This document shows positions 41,820 through 50,388 of a stretch of DNA of 64,000 nt, piece after piece (position 1 is the first letter of the stretch; each line of letters begins with the position of its first letter). The notes below the pieces were generated by a model. The model did no database searches and was not told where the DNA came from. It saw nothing but the letters and a program-made list of their open reading frames with translations. Origin of the DNA: an uncultured Shewanella sp. (GTDB taxonomy: Bacteria > Pseudomonadota > Gammaproteobacteria > Enterobacterales > Shewanellaceae). A program made the position numbers and the translations under genes. The stretch is from the NCBI GenBank assembly GCA_947503555.1, contig CANNEE010000012.1, forward strand, positions 107,233-171,232, written 5' to 3'.

Positions 41820-42582
41820 AATTCCCTTTGCTGAATATTATCGAAGAAACAACTGTAACTCAGGTACTTAATCTTGTATAGAGGGGTACATCTCGCTTTT
41901 ATAAACCTCCATAGCAAAGGAGCTATAGTGGTTTCTGATGTATAGGAATGCAGTGTAATACGTCGATGAAATCTTAAAAATGTGAATTGAGGTGATAGAA
42001 GCTGAACTTCACGCCTTGCCTGAAAACAGCCCTTCACTTCAAATTGATGGAAAAGGCGTGGTTCGCAATTGCAATTTAGCTAAGTGTGCACTACAGATTA
42101 AGCGTGGTGAAAATTTCAGTCAAAGCCCCTAAGTTCCGAGAACGAAAAGGATATGGCAGTTGCTTTGGGAATATCAGCTCTAACACTAACAAATCCATTA
42201 CCTTGTCTAATACAAACTCGATACCACCAAAACAATTAGACCAAAAGATCTAACCAATAAAGGGCATAAACGTGTTAATGAGTTCTTATGCGCGTCGATC
42301 TTGGTTGAATTTCGCGACAGAATGATTTAAATCCTGATAGAAATTTTAGTTAACAAAGCTTCGCTTCCAACAAATGTTAACAAAATGTCAACCGTATACC
42401 CCTTTTGAGAAATTTGCAGGCACGTGAAACAACTTCGTGTGAGACGCCCAAAGTCAACCATCTGTTTTTGCTACACTTTAATTTTTATTGCTAATTTAAA
42501 GTGATCACTTTTGGGCGCAAATTGATGATCAAATAGAAAAGTGATCACCCGTAATGATCACTTTTACAGGCAATATTGATCA
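41820..42582. other. Gap between cas3 and the integrase, with a coding remnant and palindromes
   Basis: 763 nt without an intact gene. The promoter of the cas operon should lie at the left end. A plus-strand stretch at about 41999-42131 reads as protein (EAELHALPENSPSLQIDG, then NLAKCALQIKRG) without a start, consistent with a decayed gene. The right end holds the TGATCA palindrome cluster listed separately. The rest shows nothing I can assign. Confidence 0.45.
42498..42565 (-). terminator. TGATCA palindromes, including a terminator-like hairpin after the integrase
   Basis: AAAGTGATCACTTT (42498-42511) is a perfect 14-bp palindrome. AAAAGTGATCA (42537-42547) pairs perfectly with TGATCACTTTT (42555-42565) around a 7-nt loop and would end minus-strand integrase transcripts. 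Further ATGATCAA and TTGATCA copies lie at about 42525 and 42577. The low GC content of the stem makes termination uncertain. Confidence 0.5.
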
Positions 42583-43812
42583 TCAAACCTCATTGGCTTG
42601 AGTCAAAATTACTATGTTATCTGCGGGATTAGTCAGTATGGATAGTCGCTCAAGCCACATATCAAGGGCTTGCTGCTTTTCAGGCAAATATTGGCTTCGA
42701 TTATAAATCGCCATAACACCACCCAACGAATGCCCTAATAATTGCTCTACCACATGTGGAGCAACCCCTAAGTCATTTAATCGAGTGGCTAATGTCCGAC
42801 GCAAGTCATGTAACGTCCATGGCTCCTGATGATCTAACTTGGTATATAGCAGGCGGCCAAATTGGCTGACGGTTTCCGCAGACTTTAGCTCCCCCAACAA
42901 ATAATCAGCCTTGTTTTTGCCTTCTTTTAGGTTTTCAAGCCAAGGAACCAATAAGCTTGGAATGGGCCTGACAATTTTATCCGACGTCTTACTATGACTT
43001 TTCGGCACAGTCCATAAACCAGACTTAAAGTCCCACTCACTACACTTTGATAACCTGACTTCTTGCGAGCGAGCACCAAAAATAATCAGGATTTTGAGTA
43101 GATTTAAATAATACTCTTGTGAGCGGTTGCCCTCGGTGTAATGCCATACATCCACAAGTTCCTGATCTGATAAAACTCTATCTTTTTGGCGCTGCTTTTT
43201 ACCTACATCGTTAATGGTTAAATCATCAAGCTCACGACTATGAGCGTAACGGCGAACGCGACAGTACCTTAATGCTTGCTTAGCATTCTGTAGAACATAT
43301 CCTGCTGCGACAGGCGCAGCCCTTTGTTTTCTAGGAATCCCTTTACGAATGCGGTCAAAACATTCAATCCAATGAAAGGTCTTAGTTTCAACTAAAGGTA
43401 AATGGCCAATATAGGGATAAAGGTGTTTCTCGAACTGAGCTCTATGCTTCGTAAAGTTAGTACGATTCTCTTGAGCATACTCCACCAGCCAATACTCTAA
43501 TGCATCTTTAACCGTTACAGGAGTCAGCGTTGCTTCTCTTACAAGACTCCGCTGTAACTTAGGGTCATAACCATCTGCTAACCATTCACGGCACTGCTGG
43601 CAGGCGTCTCTCGCTTTGACTAAAGACAAATCAGGATAATCACCCAAGTCGATTCTTTTGCTTGCTCCATCAATTTTATATCTAAACTGCCACCTAATTT
43701 TGCCCTGTTTAGATACCCTTGCTCCTAAGCCAGCACCATCTGAAAGCACAATCACTTTAGGCTGAATCTTGTTCAGAACCACCTTTAAATGCTTGTCGTA
43801 AAGTTTGCCCAT
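42583..43812 (-). CDS. Tyrosine-type integrase, P4 family
   Basis: 409 aa. N-terminal P4-integrase domain (GLGARVSKQGKIRWQFRYKIDGASKRIDLGDYPDLSLVKAR split in family style), SAM-like core-binding domain (about 100-190), catalytic domain with R248 (FGARSQEVRLS), H335 and R338 (LHDLRRTLATR), H361 (LLGHS) and the nucleophile candidate Y370 (AIYNRSQY). All catalytic residues are present, so it should be active. It points inward from the right end and has the repeated ATGTAC-type sites immediately upstream. It most likely recombines the fis 3'-end core. Confidence 0.94.
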   Translation of the reverse strand: MGKLYDKHLKVVLNKIQPKVIVLSDGAGLGARVSKQGKIRWQFRYKIDGASKRIDLGDYPDLSLVKARDACQQCREWLADGYDPKLQRSLVREATLTPVTVKDALEYWLVEYAQENRTNFTKHRAQFEKHLYPYIGHLPLVETKTFHWIECFDRIRKGIPRKQRAAPVAAGYVLQNAKQALRYCRVRRYAHSRELDDLTINDVGKKQRQKDRVLSDQELVDVWHYTEGNRSQEYYLNLLKILIIFGARSQEVRLSKCSEWDFKSGLWTVPKSHSKTSDKIVRPIPSLLVPWLENLKEGKNKADYLLGELKSAETVSQFGRLLYTKLDHQEPWTLHDLRRTLATRLNDLGVAPHVVEQLLGHSLGGVMAIYNRSQYLPEKQQALDMWLERLSILTNPADNIVILTQANEV

Positions 43813-43847
43813 TTACTACCTCAAAAAAGGGTACATATACCAATTCC

Positions 43848-43872
43848 ATGTACCCCCATATGTACACCGAGA
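43848..43872 (+). repeat. 25-bp subterminal direct repeat, right copy
   Basis: Exact match to 27055-27079, same orientation, 35 nt upstream of the integrase start and 125 nt from the right core. A related GTACATATAC lies at about 43831-43840 between it and the gene, so the integrase promoter region carries several such sites. Confidence 0.75.
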
Positions 43873-43996
43873 TCATAATAAGAAGGAAAACACGAGAAGA
43901 CAAGCAGAAACAACACTGAATTTTAATATTTGATTTTAAAGGATTTATTGCCAAAAACAAAAACATCTAAAGACCACTGAAAACACCCGTTATGAT
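43873..43996. other. Non-coding right end of the element
   Basis: 124 nt between the subterminal repeat and attR; AT-rich, no gene. Together with the integrase promoter it makes a 350-nt gene-free stretch up to the kelch gene at 44165. Confidence 0.5.
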
Positions 43997-44016
43997 AATA
44001 TGGCATGAACTAATAC
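43997..44016 (+). repeat. Right attachment site (attR core)
   Basis: Same 20 bases as 26972-26991. It still encodes the last fis residues (YGMN and stop) but no fis gene precedes it, which shows that the element separated this end from the gene. Confidence 0.85.
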
Positions 44017-44043
44017 TAGTTCTTCATATTGTTGATTTAAAAA

Positions 44044-44072
44044 AGGGTTTAGCTTTTGCTAAGCCCTTTTTT
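44044..44072 (+). terminator. fis terminator, right copy
   Basis: AGGGTTTAGC (44044-44053), TTTT loop, GCTAAGCCCT (44058-44067), then T-tract. It is probably the original chromosomal fis terminator, now stranded beyond attR. Confidence 0.75.
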
Positions 44073-44164
44073 ATTATCTCTGCAGGCAGATGAGATGAAC
44101 ACTTGTTCACAGTTCCTCTATAGGCTAAGTTGAGCAGCAACTATGCCCTATAAACGTAAACCCG

Positions 44165-45400
44165 ATGAAAAAAGCTCTTACCTATAACAAGCCACTCCCT
44201 TTACTGTCATTAAGACTGGCAATCACTAGTCTCACTTTGCTAACTGGAGCTACTACTTGCTCTGTCAATGCCAACACACTTACCTTGCCTGACTTACCTG
44301 AGCCAGTCAGCAACAACGCCGTCGCTAAGGTGCATCTCAAGGGGCAAGATTATTTACTTAGCTTTATGGGATTAGCAGAAGGCAAAACCTATCAAGATGT
44401 ACACAACAAGGCTTGGGCACTGAATTTACGCTATCCACGAAATGGTTGGCAGCCATTACGAAGCGTGCCCCATGTGAATCAGTTAGCGGGGCGTTTGGCT
44501 GCTGTGGCCGTAGGCATAAAGCATAAGGCTTATCTCTTTGGTGGCTATACGGTCGCTAAAGATCACAGCGAAATATCTACCCAAGATAACTATCTATATC
44601 GACTGGAAAACGACAGCTATGAGCGCATTGCCGATATGCCTGTCGCCGTTGATGATTCGGCACTGGTAACCTATCAAGACAGGTTTATTTACCTCATTAG
44701 TGGCTGGCATCAGCATGGAAATGTCAATTTAGTTCAAGTCTATGACACTAAAAATGACACCTGGTCGCAGGCTAGTCCAGTGCCTGCGCCAGGGGTCTTT
44801 GGTCAGGCTGCAGGTATCGTAGATAATGAATTAGTCGTTTGCGATGGAGTAAAAGTCACCCCTCATATCGACACTAAGCGTAGCTTTGAATCTTCTCCTG
44901 TATGCCTCTACGGTAAAATTGAGCCCAATAACCACCTTAGAATTCACTGGCAAGCTTTGCCCCATTATTCGATTAGCTCAAATATCAATAAACAGTCTCA
45001 GACAACGACAGCAGTAGAACGGTTGTCACCGATAGATCCTGATATTCAACACCCCACGGCCCACTACCGCATGGCAGCGACAGGACTAAAGACACAACAG
45101 CAGATAGTCTTTATCGGTGGCAGTGACAATCCCTACAATTATGATGGTATCGGCTACAATGGCGAGCCAAGCAAGGCATCCAATATGATGTATCGATTCG
45201 ACTTAGCGACCCATAGCTGGCTAAAACCAATTAGTCTCAACCAAGCGAGCATGGATCATAGAGGGTTAATTGAATATCAAGGGCATCTTTTACGCATCGG
45301 CGGTATGCTCAACTCTCAACAAGTCAGCAAACAAGTACTTATTGATAGCAAAGAAATTCAACCTGATATGACCAACCAGCCCTCAACCCAAAAACAATGA
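44165..45400 (+). CDS. Secreted kelch-repeat beta-propeller protein
   Basis: 411 aa. Basic N-terminus and a hydrophobic segment (about 13-37) make a signal peptide ending near VNA. Kelch blades are seen as repeated units with a hydrophobic run, Gly-Gly and spaced Tyr/Trp: AYLFGGYTV...NYLYRLENDSYERIADMP, IYLISGW...VQVYDTKNDTWSQASPVP, IVFIGGSDNPYNYDG...MYRFDLATHSWLKP and LLRIGGMLN. Secreted bacterial propellers include sialate mutarotases (NanM); no evidence here fixes that function. It is the first chromosomal gene past attR. Confidence 0.82.
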   Translation: MKKALTYNKPLPLLSLRLAITSLTLLTGATTCSVNANTLTLPDLPEPVSNNAVAKVHLKGQDYLLSFMGLAEGKTYQDVHNKAWALNLRYPRNGWQPLRSVPHVNQLAGRLAAVAVGIKHKAYLFGGYTVAKDHSEISTQDNYLYRLENDSYERIADMPVAVDDSALVTYQDRFIYLISGWHQHGNVNLVQVYDTKNDTWSQASPVPAPGVFGQAAGIVDNELVVCDGVKVTPHIDTKRSFESSPVCLYGKIEPNNHLRIHWQALPHYSISSNINKQSQTTTAVERLSPIDPDIQHPTAHYRMAATGLKTQQQIVFIGGSDNPYNYDGIGYNGEPSKASNMMYRFDLATHSWLKPISLNQASMDHRGLIEYQGHLLRIGGMLNSQQVSKQVLIDSKEIQPDMTNQPSTQKQ

Positions 45401-45583
45401 GTTGCACACTGCGAACTGTAGCTCAGGCTTATCACTCGTTCCTTTTTTGAGTTGTGAACGGATAAGCCTGTACGCCGATTTTTAAATGATGCAGAAAAGC
45501 CTCTGCAACTTTTTGTTGAAATAAACTCCAGCCTTATGCGGTCAGTATTGCCACTATCTGGTCAAAAATAAGGATAATAATCG

Positions 45584-46366
45584 ATGCGCACCCTATCACT
45601 TTTAGCAAGCCTCGCAGCAGTTTCTCTTAGCCATAATGCTCAGGCAGTAGAAGATGCCTCTTGGCTTGAACCTGCATACGGCCTATGGTCTGTGGCGGTA
45701 TCAACCAAAAATAGTGTCTACACAGATGTGGATAACAAAACCCAAGTTGTGCCGCAAATCTTCGGTGGTTATGGCGATATTTTTGTCGCAGGTAATCGTG
45801 GTGGTTATAGCTTCTATCAACACAACAACTGGTTTGCTTCAGCAGTGATTAACTACCGTTCTCACTTAGCACTCAGTCAAGATGAAATCAATGATTCAGC
45901 TATACTAAGCGCCTACGGCATTAAGGAGAAAAAAGCCGCCATCGAGGCTGGACTGCATATAGGTCATCACTGGGACGATGGTTGGAGCAGCCGTTTAGCT
46001 GTATTGCAAGATGTATCAAATACCCATAAAGGACAAGAAGTTGAACTACTCGTCTACCGCCACTTTCAACTAGGAGACATTAGTCTGCTAACTAATATCG
46101 GTGGCCAATGGCAATCTGATAAACTCTCTAATTACTACTTCTCAACTCAAGCCAATAGCCAAGGCTTAGTTGACTATGAAGCGGGAAGTGGTTGGTCGGC
46201 AGAAGTGGAACTCATCGCCACTTATCCCTTTACGCTGGGTGATAACTCATTAGGAGCCTACCTAGGTATGCGCCACTACTATTACGGCGAGCAGGCAGGC
46301 GACAGCCCAATAGTCGATGACAGGCTCAGCCAACAATACTTCGCAGGTATAGGCTGGCAATTCTAA
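45584..46366 (+). CDS. MipA/OmpV family outer membrane protein
   Basis: 260 aa with a signal peptide (1-21, ending AQA). The pattern WSVAVSTKNSVYTDVDNKTQVVPQIFGGYGDIFVAGNRGGYSFYQ followed by LAVLQDVSNTHKGQEVELLVYR and GGQWQSDKLSNYYF is characteristic of MipA/OmpV barrels, and the protein ends in a terminal Phe (AGIGWQF). Family members act as outer-membrane scaffolds or adhesin-like porins. 183 nt after the kelch gene on the same strand, so co-expression is possible. Confidence 0.82.
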   Translation: MRTLSLLASLAAVSLSHNAQAVEDASWLEPAYGLWSVAVSTKNSVYTDVDNKTQVVPQIFGGYGDIFVAGNRGGYSFYQHNNWFASAVINYRSHLALSQDEINDSAILSAYGIKEKKAAIEAGLHIGHHWDDGWSSRLAVLQDVSNTHKGQEVELLVYRHFQLGDISLLTNIGGQWQSDKLSNYYFSTQANSQGLVDYEAGSGWSAEVELIATYPFTLGDNSLGAYLGMRHYYYGEQAGDSPIVDDRLSQQYFAGIGWQF

Positions 46367-46631
46367 TCACAAATGATAACAAGCTTCTTATCTAACGCGA
46401 TGGGAAGCTTAATCAAAGCCCCTAATAGACTCTTCAGCAGAGTTACTTACCGAATAGGCATGCTTAACCTTCTACTAAAACACCCTGACATCAAGACTAA
46501 CAATTATTTTTCTTTACTCATCAAAACTATCAAATTTTGTAATCATTTTTAGCACAAATGATAATTTCTAAATTTTTGCTTTATTTTTTACACTGCGTAG
46601 TTATAAGCAGACTTGTACGCGAGAGTGACAA

Positions 46632-47363
46632 ATGAAGATAAAAACCTTAGCACTAGCTCTAGGCTTAAGCTTGCCCTCTATGGCGGCGATAGCATCTCCC
46701 GAAGTTCTCATGGTGCTCACCAATCAAGATTCCTTAGGCCCTGGTGGTGAAGCAACAGGTTATTGGTTAGAGGAGTTAGCGGTTCCTTACCTCTACCTCA
46801 ATGGCAAAGGCAGTGATATCACTTTAGCTTCAATTGATGGTGGTAAAGCACCTGTCGATCCTCGCAGCTTGGACAATGTTGCCCCCGAACTCAGCAACTT
46901 TCTTAAAACCCACCAAGTCGAATTAAGCTCAACAACAGCAATTAGTGAACTCACTGACAAACATTATGACGCTGTCATACTCGTTGGTGGTCACGGCACC
47001 ATGTGGGATTTTCGACAAAGTAAAACCTTAGCTTCATTGGTATCCGAGCAATGGCAGCAAGGAGCGACAATTGCAGCCGTTTGCCATGGAGTATCAGGTC
47101 TTCTAGAAGCAAGCATTAACGGTAAAAAGCTAATTGAAAACAAAAGGTTAACCGGTTTTTCAAATAGTGAAGAGGCAATACTTAAACTTACCCAAGTTGT
47201 ACCTTACGCGCTAGAAACCGCACTTGTGAACACTGGCGCCAACTACACACAAGGTGCCAACTACACACCATACATAGTAGAAGATGGCAGACTGATTACG
47301 GGACAAAACCCTATGTCCTCGAAACCTATGGTTGAAGCGCTCTGGCAACAAATAAAAGAATAG
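46632..47363 (+). CDS. Secreted DJ-1/PfpI (type 1 glutamine amidotransferase-like) protein
   Basis: 243 aa. Signal peptide 1-22 (SMAAIAS), then a DJ-1-like fold with VLMVLTNQDSLGPGGEATGYWLEELAVPY, nucleophile-elbow Cys in AAVCHGVSG, VGGHGTMWDF and RLTGFSNSEE. This resembles Hsp31/HchA and secreted PfpI proteins, which are glyoxalases, chaperones or deglycases. Export of a DJ-1 member is less common. A short tandem GANYTQ-GANYTP sits near the C-terminus. Exact activity unknown. Confidence 0.85.
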   Translation: MKIKTLALALGLSLPSMAAIASPEVLMVLTNQDSLGPGGEATGYWLEELAVPYLYLNGKGSDITLASIDGGKAPVDPRSLDNVAPELSNFLKTHQVELSSTTAISELTDKHYDAVILVGGHGTMWDFRQSKTLASLVSEQWQQGATIAAVCHGVSGLLEASINGKKLIENKRLTGFSNSEEAILKLTQVVPYALETALVNTGANYTQGANYTPYIVEDGRLITGQNPMSSKPMVEALWQQIKE

Positions 47364-47390
47364 TAATATTTAAATCAAATTTATTAATAG

Positions 47391-47418
47391 AATGGCCTGC
47401 TGTAAAAGGCAGGCCATT
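47391..47418 (+). terminator. Terminator after the DJ-1-like gene
   Basis: AATGGCCTGC (47391-47400), 8-nt loop, GCAGGCCATT (47409-47418); 10-bp perfect stem with an A/T-rich 3' side. Confidence 0.65.
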
Positions 47419-47794
47419 TAAATATAACGCTGAATAAGAGAATTACAATATTTACAACACTTCATATTAATTAAAGACAAAATTTAATGAGAAAGTTCAT
47501 TTTAACTTTAATTATGATGATACTTCTTAAAATTTAACCCAATATTTATTGCTAGCCTAGGATAGGCTTTGGCAAGGCGTTATCACACCTATTATAAGGC
47601 AAGATAAAACATTTAAAAACAACAGCTTAAGATTGCACTTTTCAAATTCAGATCACGGAAAATTTAAATTAAAAAAAGCACTATTTAAAAAGAGGTAGGG
47701 TTAAATATAAATACTACCCTCTCAAATAATTAGTTAAATATAAAAACTAATATTTTAAATATTATATAAATCAGAAAATAATTTGGAATTAATG
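47419..47794. promoter_or_regulatory. AT-rich region upstream of the cytochrome-nitroreductase gene
   Basis: About 375 nt, very AT-rich, no gene. It must contain the promoter of the fusion gene. I see no clean CRP or FNR site. Confidence 0.45.
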
Positions 47795-48682
47795 ATGAGA
47801 AAATTACTGCAAACACTTTGCTGCGCAGCTGTGCTGACTGCCGCACCTTGGGCAGCGGCTCAAGATACAGCTCAAGAAAGAGATGCATCTGTTATCAAGT
47901 TTCACAACCCTAAGGGCACTGTGACTTTTGAGCACGACTTGCACAGCAGCAACACGTGCGACACCTGCCATAACCCAACTGTTGGCTTTGACTACAACTT
48001 TGTCCACAGCAATGGTTACTCTTTAAGAGCGCACACTCACTGTATCTCTTGCCACAAGGAAGAGAAAGTTTCTACAGCTTGTACTAACTGTCACGAAAAA
48101 CCTGCTCGTAAAGACATTAAATTCGATAAAGCAAACCTAAAAGCTGAGCTGCCTGAAAACCAAAAGATGTTAGACTTCTTCGCTAAGCGCCGCAGTATCC
48201 GTAGCTGGAGTGACAAGCCTGTATCCGATGAGATGATCACCGATCTACTGAAAATGGGTATGGCTGCACCAAGCGCCGGTGGCTGGCAACCATGGGAATT
48301 TATCGTCGTGCGCGATCAAAAGATCAAGGATGCCCTATCTAAGACTTCTCCTTTTGCCGATTACGTCTATAAAGCACCTGTGATCATTGTTATTGCAGGA
48401 CGCAACGACAATATCTGGTCAACCCAAGATACCACTATGGCATCAGCTAACATTCTTAATGCCGCAGCCAACCTTGGCTTAGGTGCTACTTATGCAGGCC
48501 TTGATAAAGAGCGCGATCCAAAGGCTAGAGAAGTACTAGGCATCCCTGATAACTATTTTGTTTACAACTATATTCCACTAGGTTACCCAAAGAAAGATAA
48601 GAAACCTCATACTAAATACAACCCGTCTAAAATTCACTTTGAGAAATTTGAAGCGGGTCGTCCAGAGGTTGCTATTAAATAG
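47795..48682 (+). CDS. Triheme cytochrome c-nitroreductase fusion protein
   Basis: 295 aa from ATG 47795 (ATG 47792 and TTG 47783 are alternatives; GGA lies six nt before 47795). Signal peptide 1-22 (WAAAQ). A cytochrome c7-like domain follows with three CxxCH haem sites: CDTCH 55-59, CISCH 83-87, CTNCH 96-100, plus extra His (FEHDLHS, FVHSN) that can serve as second ligands. Residues about 125-275 are a nitroreductase domain: FFAKRRSIRSWSDKPV, MAAPSAGGWQPWEFIVV, ASANILNAAANLGLGATYAG and IPLGYP. Haem attachment requires export, so an FMN-type enzyme would work in the periplasm, fed by the haems instead of NAD(P)H. Substrate unknown. Confidence 0.88.
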   Translation: MRKLLQTLCCAAVLTAAPWAAAQDTAQERDASVIKFHNPKGTVTFEHDLHSSNTCDTCHNPTVGFDYNFVHSNGYSLRAHTHCISCHKEEKVSTACTNCHEKPARKDIKFDKANLKAELPENQKMLDFFAKRRSIRSWSDKPVSDEMITDLLKMGMAAPSAGGWQPWEFIVVRDQKIKDALSKTSPFADYVYKAPVIIVIAGRNDNIWSTQDTTMASANILNAAANLGLGATYAGLDKERDPKAREVLGIPDNYFVYNYIPLGYPKKDKKPHTKYNPSKIHFEKFEAGRPEVAIK

Positions 48683-48843
48683 ATTCACATTAGGGCTTGC
48701 TAACAGTAAGCCCCAAAAGCGGCCTATATATCGATTTTCAAGCGACAAACTAAATATAGTAACTATTGCCGCATTGGACTTGTATTGATAAGGAATAAAT
48801 ACTTTAGATTCTATTCTGCTATTAAAAAGCTATCCAAAGCAAC

Positions 48844-48867
48844 AAACCCCAGCGAAAGCTGGGGTTT
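48844..48867. terminator. Bidirectional hairpin between the fusion gene and hupE
   Basis: AAACCCCAGC (48844-48853), GAAA tetraloop, GCTGGGGTTT (48858-48867): a perfect 10-bp stem between convergent genes. Confidence 0.7.
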
Positions 48868-48893
48868 GAATGAAAAAGAAAAGGCTTCGCCTG

Positions 48894-49475
48894 TTACAAC
48901 ACTGACATCAACAAATAGCCGCCAATCGCTGCGATACCGACACCTGATGCGCGCACCATGCGGCGCTTGGCGCTAAGCTTTTGTAAGCCAAAACCAAGCA
49001 CTACGCCACCTAAATGGATCACTATGGTTCCTGCTAAGAAACCTAGCGCATAGAAGATAGGATTAGCTATCGACGGCATCTCTGTACCATGGGCATGGCC
49101 ATGAAAAATAGCAAAGAAGCCCACAAACAACATAGCAAGCAGTTGAGGTAGAGCTCTATCGAACACAAGTGCAAGACCAAGTAATAAAACTGACAGTGCA
49201 ATGCCAGCTTCAACGAAAGGTACAGACACTGACAAGATACCTAACATCCCACCAAAGGCCATAAATAACACAAACGCGGCTGGTACTCGCCATATCGCTT
49301 TCCCCCCAAGCTGAGTACTCAAAATACCCACACTTAACATGGCAAGTAGATGATCAAATCCAAGCACAGGATGATTAAAGCCAGTAATAAATCCGCCATC
49401 ACCCGCATTACCATGAGCATGAGCAGGTAGAGTCATTAAAGCAAACAATAACAATGAACTTAGGATACGTAACAT
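48894..49475 (-). CDS. HupE/UreJ family membrane protein
   Basis: 193 aa. Signal-like N-terminus with AHAHG, then about six hydrophobic helices. The family signature HPVLGFDHLLAMLSVGI (helix 1) and FAIFHGHAHGTEMP are present. HupE/UreJ proteins carry nickel (or cobalt) for hydrogenase or urease. No hydrogenase or urease genes are in this window, so it is either a general metal permease or serves a distant cluster. Confidence 0.88.
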   Translation of the reverse strand: MLRILSSLLLFALMTLPAHAHGNAGDGGFITGFNHPVLGFDHLLAMLSVGILSTQLGGKAIWRVPAAFVLFMAFGGMLGILSVSVPFVEAGIALSVLLLGLALVFDRALPQLLAMLFVGFFAIFHGHAHGTEMPSIANPIFYALGFLAGTIVIHLGGVVLGFGLQKLSAKRRMVRASGVGIAAIGGYLLMSVL

Positions 49476-49493
49476 AGGTAAGGTTCCAAATCT

Positions 49494-49517
49494 AAAAAGG
49501 CAGGTCTTTTTACCTGC
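49494..49517 (-). terminator. Terminator of the lptM-yigB gene block
   Basis: GCAGGT (49500-49505) with ACCTGC (49512-49517); on the minus strand it is followed by CTTTTTAG, downstream of yigB. Confidence 0.65.
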
Positions 49518-49605
49518 TTACTCGAGCATACGAATTAAAAACTAGGTACATTATAAAGCGACTGTCGATTGCCAGCTTTGAACTCCCTCGCTAATTTAGC
49601 AAAAA

Positions 49606-50325
49606 TTAGTCCATTAACATCTTAAGCTGTTCTAGCTCTGATATAGCAACATGGGGCAGCGAATGGGTCAACTCATCAGGGAAATCTCGCCCCATTGCGG
49701 GATTCAACCATACCGACTGACAGCCAGCAAGCTTGGCTCCCATCACATCGGAACTGAGACTGTCTCCAACATGCAATAGCGCCTGAGGCTCAATGGCCAA
49801 CTTTTGACAAGCAAGCTCAAACATATCTCCTTTAGGCTTCATCCGTAATCCGTTACCTGTGTTAATCACAAATCGCATCACATGGCTCAGTCCAATTCGC
49901 TCAGCATCAACATTGCCATTAGTAATACCAATCACAGGATACTTCTGCGCTAACTGCGCCAATAGTGCTATCACCTCATCGGCGACTTTGTAGTGACTTC
50001 TATGATGGTAAAAGCAATCAAATCCTTGCTTAGCTCCAAGGCTGGCTTCATCATTGGAATAACCCAAGGTTAACAGTCCCTGTTTAAGTACTCGCTGACG
50101 AGCGGCGCTGGGATCGTCTGCAAGCGCAGGCTGTTGCGCTAATACTTGTCTCTTTACCTTACGCCACTGCTCAGGTTGCCAATCAACACTCTTAGGGTAC
50201 TGCTGATGTAAAAACTGAATTAACTCTCGCTCAGCGTTGGCAATAATAGGGCGGTTATCATACAAGGTATCATCAAGGTCAAAACTAATGGCTTTTACAC
50301 CTTGGGGACGGATAAAGATCTGCAT
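49606..50325 (-). CDS. yigB: HAD-family phosphatase YigB
   Basis: 239 aa, E. coli YigB is 238. Motif I FDLDDTLYD, motif II GITNGN, motif III Lys region RMKPKG and motif IV LHVGDSLSSDVMGA are intact. YigB acts on FMN and on 5-amino-6-(5-phospho-D-ribitylamino)uracil in riboflavin synthesis. The order lysA-dapF-DUF484-xerC-yigB is the E. coli-type block. Confidence 0.92.
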   Translation of the reverse strand: MQIFIRPQGVKAISFDLDDTLYDNRPIIANAERELIQFLHQQYPKSVDWQPEQWRKVKRQVLAQQPALADDPSAARQRVLKQGLLTLGYSNDEASLGAKQGFDCFYHHRSHYKVADEVIALLAQLAQKYPVIGITNGNVDAERIGLSHVMRFVINTGNGLRMKPKGDMFELACQKLAIEPQALLHVGDSLSSDVMGAKLAGCQSVWLNPAMGRDFPDELTHSLPHVAISELEQLKMLMD

Positions 50326-50388
50326 ACTACCTCTTAGTGTTAATTTGCCAATAACAATCCATTTATTAGCATATTCAAGCCAATAGCA

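Noticed and set aside
41813-42037. 74-aa minus-strand frame upstream of cas3
   Set aside because: It overlaps the cas3 start region, has no plausible ribosome site and no recognisable pattern.
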